A DNA stretch of 64,000 bases. It comes from Criblamydia sequanensis CRIB-18 (GTDB taxonomy: Bacteria; Chlamydiota; Chlamydiia; Chlamydiales; Criblamydiaceae). The DNA lies in the NCBI RefSeq assembly GCF_000750955.1, contig NZ_CCEJ010000007.1, positions 62,001 through 126,000 of the forward strand, read 5' to 3'. The notes beneath the pieces are model-generated. The model was not told the DNA's origin. It saw only the letters and a list, made by a program, of their open reading frames with translations, and did not search any database. A program made the position numbers and the translations under genes. Below, piece after piece: positions 53,691-62,720 of this stretch (within the stretch, counting starts at the first letter, position 1; each line of letters opens with the position of its first letter).

Positions 53691-55064
53691 ATGGCCTCCA
53701 TTAATGAAACAAATCAAATAAGAAGTTTTTCAGAGGAAATGCTTCCACAAAAAACACCTAAAAAAATTTTCGGTGTAAGGTTTGCTGCCTTTATTGAAAT
53801 TCTCGTTTTTCTTACCATAGCTTTACTCTTTGATAAATACTTTGGAGAAGGAAATCGATTTTTATCTATAAACCCGCATCCTTTTACCATCCTTATCGTT
53901 TTAATTTCAGTTCAGTATGGGACACTTGAAGGCCTTTTTGCCACAGCTCTTTCCACGCTATGCCTTTACTTTAACAATATTCCGGAACAAGCTGCCCAGC
54001 AAAGCTTATTTGAATACCAATATTATCTTGTTAAAATGCCTCTTCTTTGGTTTATCAGTGCTTTTGTTTTAGGCGAGCTCCGGATGCGTTTTGAATTTGA
54101 AAATGAAAGACTCGCTCAAGAATTAAGCGATGCTAAAAGAAGAGAAAATGTAGTAGCGGAAGAATTCAATCTTTTAAAAGCGTCAAAAGAAAATTTGGAA
54201 GCCTATCTTGTCGGTGAAACTAATACAGCTATTAAAACCTATGAAGCTATCCAAGGCATTGAAAGTTTAAGCACCGCTCAAATTATGATTAAATTAGTTG
54301 AAATCATTGATTCGGCCATTAGAGCAAAAAAATTTTCTGTTTATATTCTTGGAGAGTATGGCTTTGAAATTGTAGATTCAAAAGGCTGGGATAAAAAGGA
54401 TTCTTTTCTTCTTAGAATTTCAAATGAACATTCGATATTTAAAGAAGTGGCGGGAAATCAGCGCATCTTATCGATTATCAACGAAGAAGATGAAAAATAT
54501 TTGCAGAAAGAAGGTGTTTTGGCTGTACCTTTGATTGATCCTAAAACCTTAAAAGTTTTTGGAATGATAAAAATTGAAGAAATGGATTTTATTGATTTAA
54601 ATATGCTGACAATTGAAGCGATAAAAAATCTCTCCCTTCTTATTAGCATGGCTTATGCCAATGCAAAAAAGTATAAAAATATCCTTTCCAAGAGCTTGTT
54701 TTCTTCAAGCAACGTTCTATATTCCTACTCCTTTTTTAAAATTCTGACGGAAATTTTTTGGGAGCTAAAAACAAAAAAAGGGATAGATACAGCCATACTT
54801 TCTTTTAGCAACCAAAAGGGAAAGCGTATTCCTTTGGAAAACATAGAAATGGGAGAAAGCGCTTTTAAAAGTATTGTTGAGAAAGCCTTTGATACGCCGG
54901 TTTATATTTTTTCCGGGGATAAGACTGAAAGAAATTATCACATTTTAGCACCCGGAATAAGCTTAAATGAAGCGCATATCAAAGCTGAGATTATTGAAGA
55001 ACATTTACTTCATGATAATTACTTGAAACACTTTCAGTTCGAAAATAGCTGCTATCGCATTTAA
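53691..55064 (+). CDS. pelD: PelD: GAF plus degenerate GGDEF protein without an RxxD site
   Basis: Four membrane helices (about 28-140) are followed by a coiled coil (about 142-180), a GAF domain (about 190-330) and a degenerate GGDEF-like domain. The order is that of PelD, which in Pseudomonas binds c-di-GMP at an RxxD site and switches on the synthase. No RxxD exists anywhere in this protein. The nearest candidate, in the right region, is Lys-Ala-Phe-Asp (Lys401 to Asp404 numbered from the GTG at 53682), so the Arg is changed. ATG 53691 is preferred over that GTG. The loss suggests c-di-GMP is not the signal; see the kinase and regulator just after pelG. Confidence 0.82.
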   Translation: MASINETNQIRSFSEEMLPQKTPKKIFGVRFAAFIEILVFLTIALLFDKYFGEGNRFLSINPHPFTILIVLISVQYGTLEGLFATALSTLCLYFNNIPEQAAQQSLFEYQYYLVKMPLLWFISAFVLGELRMRFEFENERLAQELSDAKRRENVVAEEFNLLKASKENLEAYLVGETNTAIKTYEAIQGIESLSTAQIMIKLVEIIDSAIRAKKFSVYILGEYGFEIVDSKGWDKKDSFLLRISNEHSIFKEVAGNQRILSIINEEDEKYLQKEGVLAVPLIDPKTLKVFGMIKIEEMDFIDLNMLTIEAIKNLSLLISMAYANAKKYKNILSKSLFSSSNVLYSYSFFKILTEIFWELKTKKGIDTAILSFSNQKGKRIPLENIEMGESAFKSIVEKAFDTPVYIFSGDKTERNYHILAPGISLNEAHIKAEIIEEHLLHDNYLKHFQFENSCYRI

Positions 55065-55078
55065 AAAGAATTTGAAAT

Positions 55079-56176
55079 ATGGTTTATAAATCTAATTACA
55101 TACGTAAAAAAGAGCATCGGTTCACTATTTTTTTATTAAGCCTGATTATTTTTTTTACTGAATCCTATGCTCTTTTTCTTCTTTACGGGAATAAGCTTTC
55201 GGCTCACAATTTTTTCTTCTTCCACATTTTTCTCTCTCTTATTTGTCTTTCCGTCTATTTTATTTACGAAAAATTGGATTTTGACCTTCGATACCCCATA
55301 ATGAATTTAGCTTTTGTTTTTTTTCTCGGGCCATTCGGCGCTTTTCTTTTCATGGCAACAAGCTTACTGTCTTCATTTTATTTAAGACGAGTAGAGCCTT
55401 TAGAAAAAACCATAGAGGAATTTTTTCCTGAGGATCCGGAAGATGAAAACGCTTTTCGGGTCTATGAAAGAATACGATTTGGTCTTGATGTGTATGATCC
55501 CGATAAAATCCCTTATTCTTATGAAGAAGTCATGCGCTATGGAACAGAGTCTCAAAAAAAAATAGCCATTGAAAGAGTTTTAAAATACTTTAGAAAAGAG
55601 TTTACAAAACCTTTGCTTCAAGCCCTGTCGGATAAAGCTTCCTCCGTTAGAATTTTAGCTGCCACAGCTGTTGCAAGAATTGATAACCAATATAGTGAAC
55701 ATTTAAAAAAACTTGAAGATGAGGTTTTACAAAATCCAAACGATGTGGATTTACAGTTTAAATATGCCAATCTTTTAGAATCTCTTTCAGAGCTTGATCT
55801 TATTGATAGGGATAGACGTGAAAAGTTAAGAGCCAAAGCCATAGCTATCTTTGAAAAATTAGAGAAAGAATATCCTGACGATAAAGAGATTAGCTTTTCT
55901 CTTGGAAGGCTTTACTTGAGCGGTAATCAGCTTCCAAAGGCCATTTTTTATCTTTATAATTTAAAAGATAAGCATGGTTTTGTGGATGACGAAGCTCTAA
56001 AAGGACTTTTTAGGGCTTTGTTTCAAAATAAGCAATATCAAGAAATTCGAAGGATTATAAAGGAAAATAATATAAAAATTAAAGGGGATGGCGCAACGCA
56101 TGATATTTTAGTTGATGAAATCATGCTTTGGAAAAATGGCATACCTAAAGAGAAATTATATTTGAGGGGCTCCTAA
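55079..56176 (+). CDS. pelE: PelE: membrane protein with helical repeats
   Basis: The protein has 365 residues. Three membrane helices lie in the first 115 residues, then a cytoplasmic helical part with HEAT/TPR character (SSVRILAATAVARID; SFSLGRLYLSGNQLPKAIFYLYNL). PelE is the scaffold that joins PelD, PelF and PelG into the synthase complex. The stop codon overlaps the pelF start by one base, so translation is coupled. Confidence 0.8.
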   Translation: MVYKSNYIRKKEHRFTIFLLSLIIFFTESYALFLLYGNKLSAHNFFFFHIFLSLICLSVYFIYEKLDFDLRYPIMNLAFVFFLGPFGAFLFMATSLLSSFYLRRVEPLEKTIEEFFPEDPEDENAFRVYERIRFGLDVYDPDKIPYSYEEVMRYGTESQKKIAIERVLKYFRKEFTKPLLQALSDKASSVRILAATAVARIDNQYSEHLKKLEDEVLQNPNDVDLQFKYANLLESLSELDLIDRDRREKLRAKAIAIFEKLEKEYPDDKEISFSLGRLYLSGNQLPKAIFYLYNLKDKHGFVDDEALKGLFRALFQNKQYQEIRRIIKENNIKIKGDGATHDILVDEIMLWKNGIPKEKLYLRGS

Positions 56177-57669
56177 TGAAGCCAACCTCTGTTGCTGATG
56201 TTTGTTTAATTTTGGAAGGGGCCTACCCTTATGTCACAGGAGGCTTATCGACCTGGACACACCATTTGATTCAAAGGCATCACGATCTCAATTTTAAAAT
56301 AGTCTCTCTTTTACCTTCTAATTTTGATCCTATTATCAAATACGAGATTCCAAAAAACGTCCTCTCCATTGAAAACATCTTTTTGCAAAATTTGCCGGAA
56401 GGGGAAACCCTTAATCCGAAATTACGGAAAAGATTATTTGAATCATTAGAGGTGCCTCTTCTTAATCTTCAGCATAGCCCGAATCTCGACTCCTTCTCGA
56501 AAATCATTCATAGCTTAAATGAGTATGAAGGAAAAATCGGCAGGGATTTGCTTTTCAGATCTCAAGAATCGTGGCAAATGCTTGTTCGGATGTATCTTTC
56601 TACCTTAGGAGAAGGCAGCTTTATTAATTTTTTTTGGTCTTATTGGTGTCTTCTCGGCGGATTTTATTCGGTTTTGCTATACCCAATGGCGCAAGCAAAA
56701 GTTTATCATGCGCTTTGCACAGGGTTTGCGGGCCTTTTTTTAGCAAGGGCAAAAGTAGAGACCGGAAACCCATGCATTGTGACAGAGCATGGGATTTATA
56801 CGAATGAACGTAAGATTGAAATTGCTTCCGCTGAATGGTTGGAAAACAGCAAGGGAATGGATTTAAACCTCGATGTTTCTTTAGGGGATCGCGATTTAAA
56901 GGATTATTGGAGCGATATGTTTACCGGCTATTCCAAATTATGCTATGAAGCTGCCGATGTCATTGTCACACTTTTTGAAGGAAATAAGGAGTTTCAAATC
57001 AAAGATGGGGCGGACCTATATAAACTGATGACCATACCTAACGGAGTTGAAATCGATAAATTTAAAGGAATAGAAAGAAGCGTAGATCACCCAAAAACGA
57101 TCGCTTTTATTGGCAGGGTCGTTTCTATTAAGGATGTAAAAAGCTTTATACGGGCTGTTTTGCTTGTAAAAATGAAAATTCCGGATATTCAGGCATTCAT
57201 AATGGGACCGACAGATGAAGAGCCTGATTATTATCAAGATTGTTTGGAACTTATAGAAAAATTACACCTTGAAGATACCATAAGGATAACCGGAAAAGTT
57301 GATTTAAAAGAATATCTTGGAAAGATTGATCTTTTGGTGCTTACAAGCATAAGCGAAGCCCAGCCTCTTGTCATATTAGAAGCGGGCTCAATTGGAATAC
57401 CCTGTGTGGCAACAGATGTAGGCGCTTGCCGGGAGCTTATTTTTGGAAGAAGCGATGAATCCCCAAAACTTGGCGCCGGGGGAGTCATTTGCAAACTTGC
57501 AAACCCGGAATCAATTGCTAACGGCATCTATGAGTTGCTTTCTTCTGAAAGCATGTATAAAGCTGCAAGCGAGGCTATAAAAAATCGAGTTGCCAAATAT
57601 TACCAAATTCAAGATCAAGAAGCTCTTTACCGGAAACTTTATTCCGAATTAAAAGATAGAAGCCTTTAG
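56176..57669 (+). CDS. pelF: PelF: GT4-type glycosyltransferase of the Pel synthase
   Basis: The protein has 497 residues and no membrane helix. It opens with VADVCLILEGAYPYVTGGLSTW, which is the PelF signature with a GG loop for UDP-sugar. The C-terminal Rossmann half has AFIGRVVSIKDVKSFIRAV and the donor-site TSISEAQPLVILEAGSIGIPCVATDVG with the two Glu of the E-x7-E motif. PelF polymerises UDP-GlcNAc/GalNAc at the inner membrane under control of PelD. The large insert between the halves (about 90-230) is typical for PelF. Confidence 0.92.
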   Translation: MKPTSVADVCLILEGAYPYVTGGLSTWTHHLIQRHHDLNFKIVSLLPSNFDPIIKYEIPKNVLSIENIFLQNLPEGETLNPKLRKRLFESLEVPLLNLQHSPNLDSFSKIIHSLNEYEGKIGRDLLFRSQESWQMLVRMYLSTLGEGSFINFFWSYWCLLGGFYSVLLYPMAQAKVYHALCTGFAGLFLARAKVETGNPCIVTEHGIYTNERKIEIASAEWLENSKGMDLNLDVSLGDRDLKDYWSDMFTGYSKLCYEAADVIVTLFEGNKEFQIKDGADLYKLMTIPNGVEIDKFKGIERSVDHPKTIAFIGRVVSIKDVKSFIRAVLLVKMKIPDIQAFIMGPTDEEPDYYQDCLELIEKLHLEDTIRITGKVDLKEYLGKIDLLVLTSISEAQPLVILEAGSIGIPCVATDVGACRELIFGRSDESPKLGAGGVICKLANPESIANGIYELLSSESMYKAASEAIKNRVAKYYQIQDQEALYRKLYSELKDRSL

Positions 57670-57689
57670 GCAATAAAAAGGACCGTTCA

Positions 57690-59084
57690 ATGGCGGGCAT
57701 TGGTTTTATACTTCGAAAGCTAGCAAAAAAAGACTCTCTTTCGGGAATGGCTTACGCTTATTTTCACGGAATCTTAGCCTCTTCGGCCCCTTGGATTTCA
57801 ACAGTTATCGCGCTCGGCACTATTTATCTTCTAACTAGAACGCTTCATTTGTCAGGAGGCCAAGAGGTTTTTCGAGCCATAGTTTTATATAATTTCTGCT
57901 TTAGCCTTGTTTTTAGCGCGACATTAACTGTTATCGCAACAAGGTACATAGCGGATCACATTTACCTCAGGGATTTAAGATCCGTCCCCGCGATGTTTTT
58001 TAAAGTCCTCATACTTAACGCTATCCTGGTATTGCCAATTGTCGTTTGGTTTTATGGCTTTTATACTGATTTGACTCTAATTAATCGAATTTTAGCGGTT
58101 TTCAATTTTTATCTATGTCTTTTTATCTGGCTTTCGACTGTATTTATTTCAACCTTAAAAACTTATAAAGGTGTTTCTTTTTCTTTCATTGGAGGGATGG
58201 CAATCGGGGTCATTTTTGCTTTCCTGTTTGCGAATTCGTATGGGTCTACAGGGATGCTCATGGGTTTTAATTTTGGACTTTTAATAGTGGTTGCTTCATT
58301 AATAGCGCTTCTTTTGGTCGAATACCCTAAATGTTATATCCCTCCAAAAAATTTTTTTTCATTTTTTAAAAAGCATATAAAACTTGCTCTCTCAGGGACT
58401 TTTTACACCTTGGCTATTTGGGTGGATAAATGGATTTTATGGACAGCTCCGGAAGCTGAAAGGCTCCCTTCCGGTTTTTGGGTTTATACAAACTATGACA
58501 ATGCCATGTTTATTGCCTACCTCACTGTCATCCCTTCTCTTGCTATGTTTTTAATCAGTCAGGAAACAGCTTTCTATGAAAGATATATTAAATATTATAA
58601 AGATATTTTAAATAATGCCAACTACAGTAAAATCCGTGAAAATCAAGAAAAGCTCATGGGCAGCATTCACTATCATGGCCGCAATCTGATGATCATGCAA
58701 TTTGGAATAGCAGCGATTGTCATTTTATTTGCTCCAAAGATTTTTGTGCTATTTTCAATTAACTATATACAACTTAGTATTTTCCGATTTGGAGTCATTG
58801 GGGCTTCCTTTCAAATTTTAAGCCTTTTTTTAATTATCACAAATTCTTATTTTGAAAATAGAAAGGTGTTGGACATTTCCCTTTTGTTTTTTACATCAAA
58901 TGTCTTATTCACCTTGATCACCTTAAAGCTTGGATTTCCCTATTATGGAATAGGCTATTGCCTATCCTGTATATTAACGTTTGTTTATAGTGCGATTTTA
59001 CTCGAAGAGTTTGTTAGGATCCTTCCCTATCATACCTTCATTACGACAAATGAGGCTGTGAACTATAAGGACAGCATTGAATAG
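57690..59084 (+). CDS. pelG: PelG: polytopic polysaccharide flippase (Wzx/MOP-like)
   Basis: The protein has 464 residues with about 12 hydrophobic helices. It opens with MAGIGFILRKLAKKDSLSG, highly typical of PelG, and has the APWISTVIALG and WVDKWILWTAP segments. It carries the chain across the inner membrane, driven by polymerisation. It is the last structural gene of the operon and is followed after 29 bases by the histidine kinase. Confidence 0.93.
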   Translation: MAGIGFILRKLAKKDSLSGMAYAYFHGILASSAPWISTVIALGTIYLLTRTLHLSGGQEVFRAIVLYNFCFSLVFSATLTVIATRYIADHIYLRDLRSVPAMFFKVLILNAILVLPIVVWFYGFYTDLTLINRILAVFNFYLCLFIWLSTVFISTLKTYKGVSFSFIGGMAIGVIFAFLFANSYGSTGMLMGFNFGLLIVVASLIALLLVEYPKCYIPPKNFFSFFKKHIKLALSGTFYTLAIWVDKWILWTAPEAERLPSGFWVYTNYDNAMFIAYLTVIPSLAMFLISQETAFYERYIKYYKDILNNANYSKIRENQEKLMGSIHYHGRNLMIMQFGIAAIVILFAPKIFVLFSINYIQLSIFRFGVIGASFQILSLFLIITNSYFENRKVLDISLLFFTSNVLFTLITLKLGFPYYGIGYCLSCILTFVYSAILLEEFVRILPYHTFITTNEAVNYKDSIE

Positions 59085-59113
59085 TTAGGAAGAGGTTTCA
59101 GGGTTGATAAAAA

Positions 59114-61195
59114 ATGTATTCTAAATACAAGGAAGATGAACTTTTAGCCATTCTAGATCTTGCAAGTGAAGGGATCATCACTTTCAATGTTCGGGGGGAT
59201 ATCAAATTCATCAATTCAAGCGGACAGAAAATCTTAGGTATTAAAAACTTAACGAATAAAAAACTGAGCGACTTTTTTCCCGAATTTACACCTCCCTATG
59301 AACGTTTTTTCTCTTCCAACAACAGTATTTCTTTAGAAACGATTTACAAAAAAGAAGACAATTCGCTTTTACCTTTAGAGATCCACCTTAGCACGATTGT
59401 CTTTCCAAATGAAAAAATCCTCTATTATGGCCTTTTTAAAGATATTACAAGGCATAAGGAGATAGAGGAAAGCTACCATGTCAGCAATATTTTACTTGAT
59501 TCTGTTGCCCTTGCTTTATCCCAATTTATTAAAGAGCGCTCTTTGGAAAATACTAAAGAGATCTTTGATCAACTTTTAAGCGATATAGCAGCCATTACAA
59601 AAAGCGTTTTAGCTCTAGCAGCTTTAAAAAATTCAAAGGGAGAGCTTAAGTTATTTGCCGCTTTTCCAAAGTCCAATTGGTCTTTATTTGAACCTCTTTT
59701 TAGTGAAGAAAGTGTTCTTTCAACACCTTATGCTGAATTAAAGAAAGAGATTGAAAAAGCAACCCTTGATAAGAAAACGCTGCTCAAAACCTATAGAGAG
59801 AATGAAAAAAAAATATTTCAAAGTATTCTTATTATGCCTCTTATAAAAAAAGATGAGCTTTTTGGGGTAGTTTGTCTTGCAAGCAACTGCAATGAGTTCA
59901 AGATTGAAACCATGCAGCTTTTAATCCCGGCGGTGCAATCTTTTATCATCATGTATGAGGATTTATTGAATGAAAATGATCGAAAGCAAGCGGAAGAAAT
60001 ACTGAAAGAAAGGGAGTTAATGCTCGAGGCTTCTTTAAAAGAGCTCCAAATAAGTAATGAGGAGCTTCTCCTTGCCAAAGATCAAGCTCTTTTCGCCAAT
60101 CAAGCCAAAAGCAATTTTTTAGCCAATATGAGCCATGAAATTAGAACCCCCTTAAATGGTATTATGGGCATGGCCGAATTACTTTTGAATTCAGATTTAA
60201 ACGATAAGCAAAAACGGTATGCGAACGCTGTCTATCAGTCTTCCGAGATTCTCTTAAGCCTTGTTAATGATATTTTAGACCTCTCTAAAATAGAAGCTGG
60301 CGGCATAAGGCTCGATAAGAAAGAGGAGTCTTTGATTATGCTTATTAAAGAGGTTGTTTTCTTATTTTTACCAAAAGCCCTATCAAAGAACTTATCTTTT
60401 AATGTTTTTTTTGATCCTAAGCTTTTAAGGCTTTATATCTTTGATGCGGTGAGGCTTCGCCAAGTGATTACGAACCTTGTCGGAAATGCCATCAAATTTA
60501 CAGAAAAAGGAAGCATCACTTTAAAGGTCCATCTTTCAAGAAAACAAGATGATGATCATATCATTCATTTTGAAGTCGTCGATACTGGAATTGGCATCCC
60601 CGAAGAAGCGCAAAAAAGAATTTTTACCATCTTCATGCAAGCCGACATTTCCACCACAAGAAGGTTTGGCGGCACAGGCCTTGGACTTGCCATTTGCAAA
60701 AAATTGATTAAAAAAATGAATGGCGAGATCGATTTTACAAGTAAGGAAGGAAAGGGATCGCGTTTTTTATTTGAAATTCCCCTTCAACCTTCCCTTGAAG
60801 ATCCTTTAGATCAACTTTCCGGCATGGATTTTTTCAAATTAAGAGGTTATCTTGGAATCAAAAATCCATTCCTTGCTGATTCTATTGCTAAATACTTGAG
60901 CTTTTGGAATGTGGAGTTTGAAGCTTTTCAAACTTTAGAAGAGCTTTTAGCTAAATTGAAATCAAAGGCCGTCCATGAAGCGATGCCTGACTTTTTAATC
61001 GTAGAGTCGCCCGAAATTATGGATTGTGGAAAAGAAACTGCGGGCCTTGGAATAATATTATTAAACGGTTCTTTTAATAAACAAGTGGGAATAAATGACT
61101 TATATCATTTTATCTCGATCCCTGTGTTTCCTGACGAATTTAAACAGCTGCTAAGAGAAATCGTTAAAAAAAAACAACAAAATCTAGAAGTTTAA
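59114..61195 (+). CDS. Cytoplasmic hybrid-type histidine kinase (PAS-GAF-HisKA-HATPase-pseudoreceiver)
   Basis: The protein has 693 residues without membrane helices. A PAS domain (about 8-120, [21 protein letters not shown]) and a GAF-like part (about 130-290) precede a coiled coil. The phosphoacceptor is His341 in [12 protein letters not shown]. The ATPase has [17 protein letters not shown] and GGTGLGLAI. The last 110 residues fold like a receiver but lack the phospho-Asp: FLIVESPEI where FLDIxMP is expected, so it cannot relay through itself. It lies 29 bases after pelG and ends 45 bases before a receiver-only protein that could be the true target. Confidence 0.88.
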   Translation: MYSKYKEDELLAILDLASEGIITFNVRGDIKFINSSGQKILGIKNLTNKKLSDFFPEFTPPYERFFSSNNSISLETIYKKEDNSLLPLEIHLSTIVFPNEKILYYGLFKDITRHKEIEESYHVSNILLDSVALALSQFIKERSLENTKEIFDQLLSDIAAITKSVLALAALKNSKGELKLFAAFPKSNWSLFEPLFSEESVLSTPYAELKKEIEKATLDKKTLLKTYRENEKKIFQSILIMPLIKKDELFGVVCLASNCNEFKIETMQLLIPAVQSFIIMYEDLLNENDRKQAEEILKERELMLEASLKELQISNEELLLAKDQALFANQAKSNFLANMSHEIRTPLNGIMGMAELLLNSDLNDKQKRYANAVYQSSEILLSLVNDILDLSKIEAGGIRLDKKEESLIMLIKEVVFLFLPKALSKNLSFNVFFDPKLLRLYIFDAVRLRQVITNLVGNAIKFTEKGSITLKVHLSRKQDDDHIIHFEVVDTGIGIPEEAQKRIFTIFMQADISTTRRFGGTGLGLAICKKLIKKMNGEIDFTSKEGKGSRFLFEIPLQPSLEDPLDQLSGMDFFKLRGYLGIKNPFLADSIAKYLSFWNVEFEAFQTLEELLAKLKSKAVHEAMPDFLIVESPEIMDCGKETAGLGIILLNGSFNKQVGINDLYHFISIPVFPDEFKQLLREIVKKKQQNLEV

Positions 61196-61240
61196 TATAA
61201 GAAAGAGTAGACCGGAAGGTACGGTAGCAGGGTAGTAATT

Positions 61241-61645
61241 ATGATAAAAAAAATTACAACAAAGTTTGATGCATCCATTCTTGTCGTTGAGGACTATTCC
61301 TTAAATGCGGAAGTTGTTAAAGAAATGCTTGAAATGATGGGTTGCAGTGTCGACATCGCAGAAAACGGTAAAGTGGCTCTTGACCTCTTGCAAAACTATG
61401 ACTATGATCTTATTTTTATGGATATACAAATGCCTGTAACTGACGGTGTTGCGGCAACCCAAATGATCCGTGACATGAAAAGTGAGAAGAAAGATATTCC
61501 CATCATAGCTCTCACGGCAAATGCTTTTCCCGGGGATCGAGAAAAATACTTAGCTTCCGGGATGAATGGTTTTATAAGCAAACCCTTAAGAGCTCAAGAT
61601 TTGGAAGCCATTCTTCTTAAATATTTGCCTAAAAAAGAAGACTAA
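61241..61645 (+). CDS. Receiver-only response regulator
   Basis: The protein has 134 residues and is a CheY-like receiver with no output domain. All key residues are present: the acidic pair in LVVEDYS, the phospho-Asp61 in FMDIQMPVTDG, Thr in ALTANA and the Lys in SKPLR. It is probably phosphorylated by the kinase before it, and should act by binding another protein. PelD is one possible target, because of position and lack of a c-di-GMP site (inference). Confidence 0.92.
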   Translation: MIKKITTKFDASILVVEDYSLNAEVVKEMLEMMGCSVDIAENGKVALDLLQNYDYDLIFMDIQMPVTDGVAATQMIRDMKSEKKDIPIIALTANAFPGDREKYLASGMNGFISKPLRAQDLEAILLKYLPKKED

Positions 61646-61674
61646 TAATCTGTCAAATAAACTTTCAGGAATAT

Positions 61675-61694
61675 GTTTAAAGGCATCTTTAAAC
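61675..61694 (+). terminator. Hairpin after the response regulator
   Basis: A perfect 8-bp stem (GTTTAAAG with CTTTAAAC) and a GCAT loop lie 30 bases after the stop. It lacks a T tail, so it may stabilise the 3' end rather than end transcription. Confidence 0.45.
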
Positions 61695-61786
61695 CCAAAT
61701 TGCCCCTAAATCACGCATGAGCATTGGCAAGTGAGAGGCTTGTGTGATATTTTGTGCATAGTGTCTTTTTTTACTAAAAGATTTTT

Positions 61787-62262
61787 ATGCACGTCAAAAT
61801 TATTTGCATCTATTGCATTTGTGACGATTTTCTTTCTGCTTTCGGATTAAGAGATGATAAGCAATGTTGCATGACCTCAGAGAGAAATATTAGCCGTGAC
61901 TATTGTCTCTGCTCTATTCTTCAATGAAAATCTTTCTAGAAAAAGATTAATTTTAAAGCACGATGGAGATATTCCAAATAGGTTAAGTGAAAGTCGTTTA
62001 AACCGACGCCTACATGAGATTGATATTTCTGTATGGCCATCTATTTTCCTTGCGGTTAGTAAAGTATTCTGCAACAAAAATGAAAGTGTATAGTATCTTA
62101 TTGATAGTATGCCTGTTGAGGTTTGCCTGAATGTAAGAATAGAAACCACTTTTAGTCAAATAGTAAGCATGTTTCCAAGAAAAATACATGCAGTTACTAA
62201 AGAAGGCTTCTTGCTGAAACAAGTGATTTTTATTATCTCATTTTCTATTAAACAGGCGTTGT
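61787..62262 (+). pseudogene. Decayed IS982-like transposase
   Basis: From ATG 61787 the frame reads MHVKIICIYCICDDFL then LRDDKQCCMT, then shifts frame. From about 61896 the second frame reads IVSALFFNENLSRKRL, IPNRLSESRLNRRLHEI and, after an in-frame TAG at 62091-62093, LIDSMPVEVCLNVRIE and IHAVTKEGF. These follow in order the N-terminal, 'LS.S..NRRLH', 'YLIDS.PV.VC.N.RI' and C-terminal parts of IS982-like DDE transposases. The middle and end are deleted. The related fragment at 32478-32636 shares its first part. It is non-functional. Confidence 0.75.
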
Positions 62263-62395
62263 AGCACAAGCTGAATTAGACAACTGATCTGACGCATCTA
62301 ACGCCTTGCTAAGGGAGGAACCCTTGGCTTCGGCATTAGGTTAGCCATCTCAATTGTCTAACTCAACTTGCGCTAGGATTTAGCGGACAAGTTGG
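62263..62395. repeat. Palindrome cluster with competing hairpins
   Basis: A 21-base arm at 62263-62283 matches the reverse complement of 62354-62374 at 18 of 21 positions, giving a 112-base imperfect palindrome. In its centre GCTAAGGG pairs with CCCTTGGC (62308-62328). The right arm can alternatively pair with 62376-62395 (CAACTTG with CAAGTTG, CGCTA with TAGCG). It follows the transposase remnant directly. It may be the end of that element or a miniature inverted-repeat element. Confidence 0.6.
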
Positions 62396-62514
62396 ATTTT
62401 AATTAACGCCCGAATAAGTTTAAGAGAGCTAAAGGCCTAAAATTATCGACGTCACAGGGAAATCAATCTTCGTCCTTCCGTAAAAAAGCCCCTCAGAGAA
62501 AAGCCCAAGGTCGA

Positions 62515-62715
62515 GACCTGTAATTTTAAGGTGTTTTCAGCAACCCAAAGGGTCTGTAATATGAAAAGTGAGAAAAGAAATTCCAATTATTGCCTCAAGG
62601 CTCTGCTTTTCCAGGGATAGATAATGATGTTGTCCGCAGGGGAACTTTTTAAAAAGGAAGCTGAATACCTTAAGAATTAGAAGCCCTTTTTCTTAAATAC
62701 TTCCTTAAAAAAAGG
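62515..62715 (+). pseudogene. Decayed partial copy of the response regulator gene
   Basis: The DNA from about 62515 to 62715 matches the 3' half of the regulator gene (about 61430-61645). Shared stretches include CAACCCAAA, ATGAAAAGTGAGAA, GCTTTTCC, ACCTTAAGA, GAAGCC and TTCTTAAATA, in the same order. Several indels and stop codons break the frame. It is therefore a duplicated and decayed fragment; the transposase remnant now lies between original and copy. Confidence 0.8.
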
Positions 62716-62720
62716 GGAAT

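Noticed and set aside
62010-62222. Minus-strand frames at 61877-62222
   Set aside because: They are shadows of the decayed plus-strand transposase, whose family motifs can be followed in order.
62354-62397. Possible integron attC site
   Set aside because: GTCTAAC and GTTGGAT fit the loose attC end pattern, but no integrase, no second site and no cassette gene are in view; the pairing is explained better by a generic palindrome next to a transposase remnant.
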